A stretch of 64,000 nucleotides of DNA from Viscum album. Its lineage: Eukaryota > Streptophyta > Magnoliopsida > Santalales > Viscaceae. Below the pieces are notes generated by a model, which saw nothing but the letters and a program-made list of their open reading frames with translations, was not told the DNA's origin and ran no database searches. The translations under genes and the position numbers were made by a program. The DNA lies in the NCBI GenBank assembly GCA_963277665.1, contig OY728120.1:427000138-427064137 (forward strand). The letters are read 5' to 3'. Of the stretch, positions 26,641-37,535 are shown one piece after another (the first letter of the stretch is position 1; the number at the start of each line of letters is the position of its first letter).

Positions 26641-29300
26641 TTATTTTTTATAGAATGTATAATCATTTATTACAAAATTAGTGTAGGATATTACATTTTC
26701 ATTCGGTCCCTTGGCTACACCTTGATGTTGTTTAACAATTAATTTTTTTATTTTTAGATAACTCGTTATTAATTTGATCACGAAACCATCATATAATCTA
26801 TTTAATATTTGTATTTGATATCCATTCTTGAGCCCTTGATGGATTAAAATATCTAATAATTTCATTGTGGGCTTAAATGTATGGATCAATATTTTCACTA
26901 TTTTTTAAAATGTAATGGTTCTCTTGATCCCAATCTATCAAGGTAACTATAACAACATATCTTCTAAAAATTCCTTCAAACATAATCTATTCACTTTGAT
27001 GAGACTTTTGGAGACCGATGCTATAATAATCTGAAATATAAAAAGTACATAATTCAATATCTTCTTTAAAAATATATCATTATTTAATTCATCCTTTTTT
27101 CTGACTTTGATTCTATACATACCCTTTAAAAAATTTAAAATACCATTCAATGGGGTACATCTATTGGTAATGGACAAGACTACATAGTTTAACCTCTTTA
27201 AGAAAGTGGACCATCATGTGTACCATTATATCAAAGGATGATAGTGGGAAGAACATCTCTAATTAACATAATATGACTACAACATCCTGATTCAAGATGA
27301 GAAACTTTTTTGGGACTATAACATTACTATATAAGGATTTGAAAATGAATTAGATTCATATTACATTATATCATACATTTTGAGGTTGAATATATTGGAA
27401 AGAAAAAATAATTCAATATTGCATAAAAACATGACAGTTGTTTGATTTTATCCCTTTTAACATAAAATTATTCATTGACATGAAATTCTGGATATGTGAT
27501 GAATATACCTATGAAACATTTACACTATTAATGAGAAGGAAAAATTACAATTTTTCATATCTGGATAGAATGTAAACTACTAGAGGAAGAGAAGTTTTCC
27601 TTTTACCCTTCATTGGTGCCAACTCTACCCTTATCCCCACTTCAATCAAGTCCAACCTAGCCTTGATTTCATCTTTCATTTTTTCATGAAAATTTATTAA
27701 TGTTCCAATAATAATATCCAATATATTTTATCTACATTCCTGACAACAAGAAAATTCATATCATACAAACAATTAAAATATGGTCATTCATATAAAATTG
27801 ACCTCTTCTCCCAACCTAATTTCATATGATTTTCTGAAAATGGTTTACTGAAAACAAGTTCAATATCTATTAAGGTATTGTACAGTTGATCACCCGTTAC
27901 TGGATACAATGTTGTACCTCGATGGATATTCCCATCGAATGTTGTAATACAAGATCAGTATTTATGTTGTCAAGGTAAATATTCGTGATGTCCGAAAAAC
28001 ACAGCCTTTGAAAAATGTTTCAACCGAACTGAGTTTGTGTGTTTTTCACTAATGGGACACCCCAACATTCCTTTAATTCTATATCCTGATAAATTTCCAT
28101 AAGCAGGGAAGTCATTAATCTTTTTGTACAACATGACCCTCAATGTTAATTCTTAACTTCTATTAGCATCAGACATTTTAACACATGCATCTATCATCAA
28201 ATTTAGATCTTTGATCAGTGGAACAAAATTGACAACAATATCATTATCAAGTTACTTTGGCACATATATAACCAGATACAACATTATGTTTTTATGATTC
28301 ATTGATAACCATAGAAGAAGGTTATAATTTACCAACATAAGAGGGCATGTACAATGAGTACAATAATATACACCAAAATGATTTTTTCCACCTATAGATA
28401 ACACAAGATGAATGTTTCTCATCTCACTTCCAAATTCAGGATACTCATAATCAATTTTATTCCTCTGAGGAGAATCTGTTAAATGATATAGGTTCCCATA
28501 TTTAATTATATCATCTGCATACCATGTCAATTTTCTTGTAGTATCCTGAAATTCATATAGTCTTATAATTCATTGAACGGTAGGAAATTACCATACAGAT
28601 TTCTAAGGACATGATTAATTTTTCTTATAAAGATATACACCACACTTAGGGAAATTTATAATTGAATAATGGTTCTTGAGAAACAGTATGAAATCATTTA
28701 GAAAATCATGTATTTTTTGATACATCATTCCCATTGAACATAACATTTTTATAATGTCATATGTTCATCATGGTAGTTCATTTCTTTCTGGTATAATATC
28801 ATTTAAGAGACCAAGTAATTCTTATAAAAATGGTGTCTCTCCATCTGCTACCATCTTTCCAATTATATAACATCAATACATCTCACAATGTTGAGTATTT
28901 AGTATAATAGGTGTACAATGGTTTCTTAGACCAACTATTTAAATCCTCAAAAAACATTTTACAATCACGAAGGTTATCTTCAATTTCCATTTTCATTTCT
29001 TCAATGCAATTTACATCATCGTTTACATTGGTATTCATATCAAATGATCCATAAACTGTAGTATCATCTAAATCAGTGTCTAAATTAATTTTTCCCTTTT
29101 TTTAGCCCATAATTTATAGATCTAATCTCTTTTTTGAGAAATCAAAATGTTCTTCCAACTCTTTCGGACTAGTTTTTATTGAATAGAAACAATTTAAACC
29201 CATACATAGTATTTGAGAGGGGCCATATACATTCTCTCTTACAAACTTGAAGAACTATTTAACTCCATATTCATACTCTTTTTTCAAACGATTATAATGC
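26641..29300 (-). pseudogene. CACTA TnpD-like transposase relic (Transposase_21 type)
   Basis: This was the catalytic transposase of the CACTA element. The clearest block is minus strand 28530-28252: a Trp-[HY]-Ala-Asp start, TDSPQRNKIDYEYPEF, then RNIHLVLSIGG, then a NLLLWLSM block. This matches the order of the TNP2 family (DSPAWK..D..HP.FA.DPRNVRLGL..DG and YNLPPW). Further along, minus strand 26898-26641, the stretch KGPNENVISYTNFVINDY matches the conserved ARGP..V.SY.GY.INGY.F segment found downstream of the transposase domain in these proteins. Stops and frameshifts separate the blocks. A segment near 27,177-26,947 may be part of the middle domain. Non-functional. Confidence 0.75.
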
Positions 29301-31570
29301 ATCAATTTTGATTCATATCCATCCTATTGGGTTCTTAAAATATTAATTTTGTATAATAAATAAATAAATACACATATGTTATTCGTTATCAAAGGTGAAT
29401 GTCAGAGAAAATTATAATATGGGAAACTCTACATTTGATTATTCCAAATAATTTAAGTATATTTTAGAAAATGAATATTTGAGTTTAAGAAAATAATTAC
29501 TCTAGTTTGGTAGGTTTTATCTAATTAATTCATTCATAGGTGAAAGTTATTGACAAATCTTCCTCATCAATTCATCTACTAGAAATTTATCATTTAATTT
29601 TTTTGTTGGACACATCCTTCATCTCTTGTGAACGTGCACCTATGTTTCTTGAAATACTAATAGTAGTAGTCATCAATAGTATGACTAATTCTCAGAGTAT
29701 TAAAAGAAATATAAATGAGATGGGGGTGAATTTCAAGTAAAAAATTGCAATAATGACTGTTTTTGAGATAAAGTTGATGTATATAATAGTTTTCTATAAA
29801 TGATATGGCAGATTATTCTCAAGAAGAAAATTGCAATAAAAAATATTGTTTTACACACATCAACTATTTTTTATATCCCCTAAACAAATGAAAATATAAT
29901 ATAAGAAATTAATGAATAATAAGAAACCCAAATATGATAAACAAGAATAATAAACTCTAATTCAATCTACTTGAAGATATAAAAATTTATTGATAAAACA
30001 TTTTAATAAATAAAGATTTATTTAATATACATGGATAGTAAATAGAGATTTTTAGAGGTGGAACCAATACATGTAAACCTAAAATGATGAATACCTAAAA
30101 ATAATTTATAATATATTTAATTTGATAACATCTATTCTATTATTTGAAATAAGTGATATAGAAAACTAATGAATTATTACATCTAAAATCAATGGTATAT
30201 CAAAAATTTTAAAACACCTCAAGACTCTTGGGATGTCAGATATACTCACTGACCCATCCCAAGAATTATAGGGAGGACGTCACATCAGATCTTCCCAAGG
30301 TGGTCCCTAAAGAATATGGAATAAAGAAATAATACACATCAATAAGATATATCACAAAAAAGAGAGAAAAACACACCAAACCATGTAACAACTATCTCAT
30401 ACACATTTAAACACACACACACACACACTCATATATATATATATAACGGAATTTATAATATATATAATTTTACGAAAAATTAACATTTAAACATATGTTT
30501 TAATGAATATAATTATAATCACTTCCAAATTTGGAAATCCAGAACCATAATTTGGGAATAAATAATAATAAAATCACCCTTCCAGTATATGTTAAGATGA
30601 CCCATTTAAATAGATAGAATTATTTATATATATATATATACGTATATATATCATTATAAAATATAATTAAATTGTAAAAAATGTTACCCTTGCAGAAAAA
30701 TATCACAACATAGTAAAATAAATACAACCCCATAATATTTTTGAAAATATAGAGGTATGGAAAATAAATAAATATGGTATCACCCATACTAATATTTCTC
30801 TTAAAATAAAACTACTCAATTATATCATTTTTTAAGGAAAAACCATTACTCCAAAATATTAAAATATAATTTAAATAAATTAATTCCCTTACATGAATTT
30901 CATATAATCATATTTTGTTGCTTATTTGCACCTTCACCTGACTAAGAATTGGTTTACTAAATCAATTTTATCATTTTTAAGGTTTTTATATCCAAAACCT
31001 CAATTGTTTATTCAGGGACATAAATATTTAATTAATTGGTTTATCTACAGAACAAAGGTAATTCTCCAAGATTTAAAAATAACGAAAAAATTAAGCTTGA
31101 GGAGCAAGCTAGGGAATAGATGTTGACATCGAAGAAAATTGATAGAAGACACAAATTTAAAAATACCAAAACATGATATCCAAATTTGTAGTCAAGAAAA
31201 CGATGATTCATAAAAAAACCATTCTGTTGATAATGTAAATGAAAATTAGTATACAAAATCCAAACAATAAATAATAGATGACATCATTAAAGAAGAAATA
31301 AAAAATGTTATGACATATATAGAAAGAAAATCAGAACCAAGAAAGGAACACATAGGAAAACCTCACTAGGTTGAAGAACATTTGAGACCCTCAGATCCAG
31401 ATCTCAAAAATTTCTATATAAAAACTAATTTTAAGGGAACAACGAATGTTGGACGATGTTCAAACTATTGGAGGCAGTCGAGTCGGTTTGTGTGATTTGA
31501 GCTTCGATTCACTAAGGTGGAGCATCGACGGTGGGTGGATTCCATAGAAATCTTCTTATATTGTGATATG
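29301..31570 (-). other. CACTA 5' region (minus strand), AT-rich
   Basis: No coding frame could be assigned. It contains (CA)n/(AT)n microsatellites near 30,410-30,445 and 30,630-30,652. A GC-richer island at about 31,440-31,560 just inside the right subterminal repeats might be an exon or promoter of a second transposon gene; this is inference only. Confidence 0.35.
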
Positions 31571-31599
31571 TTCAGAACTGGTCAGGGTTTTTAAATAGA

Positions 31600-31860
31600 T
31601 TGTGACACTTTTATCAATGCTATCAAAAAACACTGATAAAGATTACTTTTATCAGCACTTAAGTAATAAGCACTGATAAATTCCATATTTATCATCTTTT
31701 TTTATTTTTAATAAAGGTAGGACTTTATCAACGCTAAAAAAGAACTGCTATAATCCATCCTTATCTGGGATAAGGTTTTATTACTAATAAATATTGATTT
31801 ATCTGGGCATATTAGTTAAGCACTGATAAATAATTTAAAATTCTATTTATAAATAATTTT
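31600..31860. repeat. CACTA right subterminal repeats
   Basis: TTTATCAATGCT (31,613), CACTGATAAAG (31,630), TTTATCAGCACTTA (31,649), CACTGATAAAT (31,670), TTTATCAACGCT (31,713) and CACTGATAAAT (31,823) mirror the left subterminal motif in both orientations. Confidence 0.7.
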
Positions 31861-33747
31861 TTTTATATATATACTTAATAAATACATATAAATATAAATA
31901 TTGTAAATATATTCCTTATTTAAATATATTTATCATAATTTTATAATTATTTAAATATATAATTATTGATTTATAATTATGTAAATATTTTTAAACGTAA
32001 TATTTATATCATTATATATATTTATATATATATTTAATAAATATATATATAAATATAAAAAATGTAAATATATTCATCATTTATGTAATTTTATTATAAA
32101 TTTAAAAATTATTTAGATATATATAATTAATTATTAATAATTATATAGATACTTATAAAAAAATTAATTTATTTATAATTATAACTATATAATATTATAA
32201 ACATAGTTAATTTACTTTTATAAATATATTTATTTATAGATATTTTTTTCAAATATATTATTTACATTTTTAGTGAATATGTAATTTTCAGTGACTGTGT
32301 GTAAAAATTAGTGAAATTTAATAATTTAAAAATATGTACATTAACAATATTGAAAAAATGGACAAGTTTTCTATGTATGCATTATATATAAAAATTCATT
32401 AATTACATTTATTTGAAATCAATATCGCACTCAATTGATCTATGTTAAAATGAAAAATCAATGGACATTGAATTATATGTCCATTACTCTATGCAATTAG
32501 TTAGTATTTTTAATTCATATTAATTTATAATTATAAACCATTATTCACTAAATATATGGTTGAAATGATTTTTCATTTTCAATTTCCAAATATGTGTGGT
32601 TTTTGGGTACTTAGATGTAGCAAAGTGGCTGACCAAAGTTGTCTCACAAAGTGGTAGTAATTTAAACAACTTATTAATGTTATTTTGAAAATAACATAAA
32701 ACAATATAAACACACAAATTAAAATTATTGGGTCTTTTTATAATTTATAAAATAAGAATCAGTATTCTATAATAAGATTTCATTTTTGGTTTTTATTTTC
32801 GAAACGAAATTCTATTAATAATACACAACGATAAAATATTTTTTTTGAAAAAAAATATGTAAGGCATAGTTGATATAACTCTACCTCTTCACATAATTAT
32901 TAATAATTATCATTTAAATTAACAACCACTTAATAATGATCCCCTAATTTTTTAACACTCAAAATCTATGAGAATTAACTATACCACAAATATTAAAAGA
33001 GTTAAATCCTAAGCTAGTTTCAGAATATGCAATCATAGCACCCTACTTTGATTATCGTTCTAAGGCTAGATTTTTTTTTTCAATGGTAAATTAGGTAATA
33101 AATATATTCTATAAATAAGGATTAATTTATTTTATGGATTAAATTTTAACTCTACAAATTTATCCAATGTGGTTTTTTTACAGATTAAGTTTGAGCTCTA
33201 ACAATTTACACAAATCTTGACCTCACGTGTTTTTTTTTTGTTAATTTTTCAATTGACAACTTAGTTTATTCTAATTTAAAAAATCCATTTATGGATCATA
33301 TTATGTGAAATTATGTATCTCATTTATTATAAACAAAAAATTCAATAAGGTTATAGGTATATCGATTACATTGAAAAACTACTCTTTCATGGGTGCTGTA
33401 GTCATCGTAGAAACATCTTGCATGTGAAATAGTTTAAAAATGGTATAACCAAATAATGTTTCTAATCTAGATTTAAAAAATATAGGATGAGTAGAGAAGA
33501 AATAAATTGAATGAAATAAAATAAAATAGAATAATATAAAATGAATAGAAGAATAACTATGATATTTATTACACAAACACAAATATTGCAACTTGAGAAT
33601 TTGAGGACGGATTTGAAAAAGGGATCCTTGCTTCAAGATCCCCCATATGATTATTGAATTTCTAGAACCACCAATGTGATAAGAAGAATCCTCTAGAACT
33701 AAAAAACGGAATCACTTCACTCCTTTGTCGAATTTGTAATTTGGGTG
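31861..33747. other. Extremely AT-rich DNA; right part probably the interrupted Athila-like LTR
   Basis: Nearly pure A/T with TA-rich runs at about 31,860-32,270. There is no gene. Since the element at 33,753 sits inside an LTR that resumes at 45,543, the sequence just left of 33,748 should be the downstream half of that minus-strand LTR. Its end could not be located. Confidence 0.4.
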
Positions 33748-33752
33748 CCCAT
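33748..33752. repeat. Target-site duplication, left copy (CCCAT)
   Basis: CCCAT directly before TGTAAAGACCC. The same five bases follow the other LTR at 45,543-45,547. Confidence 0.92.
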
Positions 33753-34050
33753 TGTAAAGACCCGCAAATTTCAAGGAAATTTTTTTCTTAATTTTATTTG
33801 GAATTTTGCAAGAGCGCAGCTTCAGACGGCACCTGATTCCGAGGCCCGGTGTGCCCGGAATCAATTTCCGATGTTTGGCTCGGGTACGTTCAGTGAACGG
33901 ACGAGCAGGTTTTTCTATCTTTTGAACCGGTGCCCGGAATCGAATTCTGAGGGCACCGATGAAATCGCAGCGCCGGTATTTGCTTAGAAACGCCTCTTCC
34001 GGAGTTGTGGTTGCTCAGACGTGGTTTTTAAATTTTGCGGCTTTAAGTCA

Positions 34051-34090
34051 GAAATAAAATAAAGTTGGTGCGACAACTTTATTTTATTTC
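34051..34090. repeat. Perfect 17-bp stem hairpin in the LTR head
   Basis: GAAATAAAATAAAGTTG (34051-34067), loop GTGCGA, then the exact reverse complement (34074-34090). A second tier (GCGGCTTTAAGT against ACTTAAGCTGC) extends the stem past a 2-base bulge. The 3' LTR copy has one change in the stem. Confidence 0.85.
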
Positions 34091-34148
34091 ACTTAAGCTG
34101 CTTGGAAGACACTTGAAACCACTTAAAGGCGGCTTGAACTGAGTTGAA

Positions 34149-34197
34149 CTGGATAGGATGCTATCCAGAAATATCCTACCCCCTTGGTAGGATATTT
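34149..34197. repeat. Two adjacent perfect hairpins
   Basis: CTGGATAG-GATG-CTATCCAG (34149-34168) is followed without a gap by AAATATCCTACC-CCCTT-GGTAGGATATTT (34169-34197). Both are kept in the 3' LTR. Confidence 0.85.
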
Positions 34198-34320
34198 GTG
34201 AGGTGGGGCCCGCACGAGCCCCGCCGTTTCTTTCGCTAAGTAACGCACCCGCGAAAACCCGTCAAAGAAACTGAAAAGTCAACCAACGCATTTCTTTAAT
34301 TCTTAACAGACCATTTAATT

Positions 34321-34402
34321 GGGCGGTTTCTTTCGTGAATTAAATGGGCTGTTTCTTTCGTGAATTAAATGGGTTGTTTCGCTCGTTGAATTAATTCAAC
34401 GA
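34321..34402 (+). repeat. 25-bp tandem repeat (three copies) ending in a 20-bp palindrome
   Basis: Units start at 34321, 34346 and 34371. Units one and two share GTTTCTTTCGTGAATTAAAT. The third leads into TCGTTGAATTAATTCAACGA (34383-34402), a perfect palindrome. Confidence 0.75.
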
Positions 34403-34519
34403 ATTAAATGGGTCGTTACTTACGCGTTTTACGTTTGTTAGCAAAATAATAAAATAGACAAACTTGTCTATTTTGGAGGATTGCTATCGTTGTGCAATTC
34501 CTCTGAGCCTCCACCCTCT

Positions 34520-34520
<1 letters not shown>

Positions 34521-34561
<41 letters not shown>

Positions 34562-34569
34562 AGAACGCC
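34521..34569 (+). repeat. 9-bp tandem repeat GCGAAGAAC, five copies
   Basis: Five copies here, four in the 3' LTR (about 42,864-42,900). This is the source of the Arg/Thr- or Ser/Arg-rich open frames on both strands, which are not genes. Confidence 0.9.
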
Positions 34570-34727
34570 GGTGACCGGAATTCGACGACGCACACCAAGA
34601 TCTGCGACGTCGACGAGCTCTACCCGCGACATTCTTCGGCGACGCCTCTTCTTCCGCGGCCGACCCTCGTTCGGCAACAAAGGTGAGAATCGAATCTTTT
34701 ATTTCTCCCTTTTTAAATTTCAATAAC

Positions 34728-34753
34728 AACGGATTTAATTAATTAAATCCGTT
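34728..34753. repeat. 26-bp perfect palindrome
   Basis: Half-site AACGGATTTAATT followed at once by its reverse complement. Identical in the 3' LTR at 43061-43086. Confidence 0.85.
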
Positions 34754-36084
34754 TGTTCTTGATCCGGAGATTGGCGACGCGACGCCGGATACCGCGACGA
34801 CGCGACGATCTCCTTCTTCCGCGACGAGCGATTCCGCGACGACCTCTCGTCCGACGACGACGACAGCTGCGAGGTAAGGGATGTTGGATTATTTTATCTT
34901 TTTCCCCGTGTTTATTCTTTTAAAGTGAAGAACATGATCTTCGACAATTTTGATTTATTTAAAATTGTTGTTGATTATTCCTCCCGTGGATTTTGACTAA
35001 CGCGGAGGGTGCGGGTCTAACGAACAAGACCCGGCAACCCTCCGCCGATCTCTTTTGTTGTGCGGATTTGGCGGACGACGACGAACCGCGCGGCAGGGGC
35101 GATTTGTTGATTTCGCAGTGAAGGACGCGTCCCGGGAGGAACAACGGCGCAGACGGGAAAGGAATCGGGCCACAGGAGCATCTCCGGCGGCCCGCGGAAG
35201 GCGGCGGGGCGCCCGGCGCGCCGCCGTGGAGGAAGTCCGCCGCGGCTGAAGCCGCGGCGGCGGCGGCCGGTTCCGCGGCCGCGCGGAACCGGGAACGGAC
35301 GCGGCGGCCCGGCCGCGTCCGCGTGACAGGCGGCCCCCCGCGGGGCCGCGTTTTGCTTGAGCCGCGGGTCAAGCCCGCGGCGCCCTCCTTCGGCCGCTCG
35401 GCCGAAGCCGAGCCGGCCGGGCCGCGCCCAGGCCGGACCGGACCCGGCCGACCCGGTTCGGGCCAACCCGGTTCGGCCGACCCCGGGGGGGGGGGGGGGG
35501 GGGGGTTCGGGCCGGGTCGCCCCGGGCCCAGAACCCCCGTTTCGGGCCCTCTTCGGTCTTTCGCCCATATCTTGGGCCTGGGACCTCCGATTGACGAACC
35601 GTCAGCGGCTACACGATCCTTGGATCGAGACGGTCGTTTCGGTATATTATAATCAAGGTTTCGGAAGACTTTGTGTACGGCCGGGTTGGTTCGTACACGA
35701 AACCAACCGGGCCCTCGGAGCGGAAACGCTCATAACATGAGCTACGGACGTCTGATCGACGTACCGTCAGCTGTGGTAGATTCCTCTAAGTGAGACGGAA
35801 CTTTTGGAATACTCCGCCCGAGGATCGGATACAGGCGGAGTACGGTCGGGTTGGTTTTGCCCTAAAAACCAACCGGGCCCCTGGGACGAAAATGCCAATA
35901 ACTCTCAGACCGGGCGTCCGATTGACGCGCCGTCTGTCGCGTTGAGATCCTATTGTCGATACGGAACTTTTGGATACATCAACTTCGGACTACGTGTCAG
36001 TTGATGTATCAGCCTCTCGGCTCGTGGAGCGGACCCTCCTAAACGAGCTCGCTTTGTGCGGGAACCCTAGCGCTGGCTGTGACT

Positions 36085-36700
36085 TCGACGACAGAGCAGA
36101 GATCCTCCGTGGACTGCGACGACGGCAGAGCAGAGATCCTCAGTGGACTGCGACGACGGCAGAGCAGAGATCCTTCGTGGACTGCGGCGACGACTGTGCA
36201 GAGATCCTCAGTGGACTGCGTCGACTACTGCACTCAGCGATCCCACGTGGATCAGTGCTACAGGTTCTGTGTGAGCCCGATCCTATGTGGGTCCTTACTA
36301 CCGGTTCTGTGTGAGCCATTGCCTACAGGTTCTGTGTGAGCCCGATCCTGTGTGGGTCTTTTGCGGGGGTTAGTACCTATCGATCCTTCGTGGGTCCGAC
36401 GACTTAGATGGATCAGTGATCATCTTTGACGTCATCTGAAAAAGTATACCTGGTTGAGCTGAATCTTATGTTACTCTCCTTTGTGGATTCTGTTGAACTA
36501 TCCTATGTGGATTTACTATTTACTCTCCTTGTGGATTTGAGTCTTGCTTTCCTTTGTGGATTGAGTTGTTCTTGAGCTCGTGAGCAGAGCTAGAATTGGG
36601 GACTTAGGTATATGTATGGGCATATACCTAAGTCGAGTCAGATGTTACTTTGTGATTGCATCTTTCTTTTGTGCTATATCCTTTGTGGATTTCGGGAGAC
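36085..36700 (+). repeat. Array of RTCCTnnGTGG motifs in the LTR
   Basis: Some thirteen copies of a TCCTnnGTGG[AG] core, all on the plus strand. The first four sit in a ~34-bp tandem repeat (GAGATCCTCAGTGGACTGCG type, 36,090-36,225). Later ones are spaced irregularly as GATCCTATGTGGGTC or CTCCTTTGTGGATT. The old relative at 51.3-51.75 kb keeps the same core in its own orientation. Confidence 0.75.
36601..36634. repeat. Perfect 14-bp inverted repeat with 6-base loop
   Basis: GACTTAGGTATATG, loop TATGGG, then CATATACCTAAGTC. Same in the 3' LTR at 44,953-44,986. The old relative near 51,225-51,262 keeps one arm and the loop, with the second arm degraded. Confidence 0.85.
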
Positions 36701-37193
36701 CTTCGGGGGTCTCAGGGTCCTTACTGAGTAGCTTGTACTCACCCCTGCACGGGCTATGCCCGCACCTTGTTGTGTTGGTTGCAGACGACGGACAGCGCTG
36801 ATCACGGTTGGGGCGTGGAGCAGGACGGTACCTGGAGGTGGACCACTGGGCGGGACGTGCTCGGAGCGGACGTGGGACCCGAGGAGCCTGGAGGCTATCT
36901 GTACCCACCCTTCAGGTGGGGTTGCCAGTGGACGACACGAGGCCGCCGTCCTTTCTTCAGTTGCTGTACTTTACTTTTCAGTTGTACTTTACAGTTGGGC
37001 TTGTATTTCCGGCTCCCTTTACTTTTCTGCACTTTACTTTCCGCTTGCTGACTCTGTGTGGTTGTTACTTAAAGGCAATGCCTTCCCTTTTTACTGGGAT
37101 TTTACGCCTTGGTGCTAGTCGCCAGCCCCTGGCCTATGGAAGGCGGTCTTGGGGTAGTCACGGCACGGGCCCCGAGGTCGGGTCGTGACAAAT

Positions 37194-37204
37194 TGGTATC
37201 AGAG
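37194..37204 (+). promoter_or_regulatory. Primer-binding site (initiator Met tRNA)
   Basis: TGGTATCAGAG lies 3 bp after the 5' LTR end. It is complementary to the 3' end of plant initiator-Met tRNA, the usual primer for chromovirus reverse transcription. Confidence 0.92.
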
Positions 37205-37535
37205 GTGGTCGGTTCTACCGCAGACTCTGATCGTCTTTCCTTTCTATGTGAAGCAATAGTGTTTAGTGTATTGAGTGTGGTTATCAGTTCAGGGAGCCCA
37301 GTGTTGGTGCGGCGGCCGACGTATCCGTACACCAGGACCCTGACTCCTGATTTCCGACTTAATGCATGAAAACATTGATTGCGTGTGTGTTTCAAGTTTT
37401 CTTTGTGATTACTTATGTCAGCTCACCGGGTATACTGATCTGCCTTAGGAAAGTCTCAAGTTTTCCTTGTGATTACTTGTGCCAGCTCACCAGGTATACT
37501 GTTCTGACTGTGGTGCTCTTGTTCTCCTTTTCAGG
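37205..37535 (+). other. Untranslated leader
   Basis: About 330 bp between primer site and gag. It contains a direct repeat of a TCAAGTTTTCnTTGTGATTACTT segment (about 37,391 and 37,457), each followed by TGTGCCAGCTCACCnGGTATACTG-like sequence: a ~66-bp tandem duplication. Confidence 0.7.

Larger units (their letters stand above)
23231..31860 (-). mobile_element. CACTA (En/Spm-like) DNA transposon, right terminus not found
   Basis: The left end begins CACTAAAACAAAATATGC, close to the usual plant CACTA terminus. Subterminal DNA on both sides carries repeats of TTTATCAGTGCTTA and its reverse complement: left at 23,270-23,420, right at 31,610-31,850. These are the expected transposase-binding type of subterminal repeat. 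A minus-strand TnpD-like transposase relic lies between. An internal satellite sits between the left end and the transposase. No matching right CACTA end or 3-bp target duplication was seen, so the right side is probably truncated or mutated. Confidence 0.75.
33753..37190 (+). repeat. 5' LTR of the Tekay-like element
   Basis: TGTAAAGACC ... GGTCGTGACA. It contains, in order: three hairpins near 34,040-34,197; a 25-bp tandem repeat and palindromes at 34,321-34,402; a 9-bp GCGAAGAAC repeat with five copies (about 34,521-34,566); a 26-bp palindrome at 34,728-34,753; a very GC-rich zone at 34,990-35,570 with a run of 21 G (35,485-35,505); an array of RTCCTnnGTGG motifs at about 36,090-36,700; and a 14-bp inverted repeat at 36,601-36,634. 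Open frames in the GC-rich zone on both strands have no recognisable domain and are composition artefacts. Confidence 0.95.

Noticed and set aside
34468..34729. Arg/Thr- or Ser/Arg-repeat open frames (also 42806-43075)
   Set aside because: Produced by the 9-bp tandem repeat, which stays open in all frames.
35017..35568. Long antisense open frames in the GC-rich LTR core (also 43330-43920 and plus-strand 35357-35740)
   Set aside because: Present in several frames of both strands, rich in Pro/Gly/Arg/Ala, no domain, differing by indels between the two LTRs; explained by the lack of A/T stop codons.
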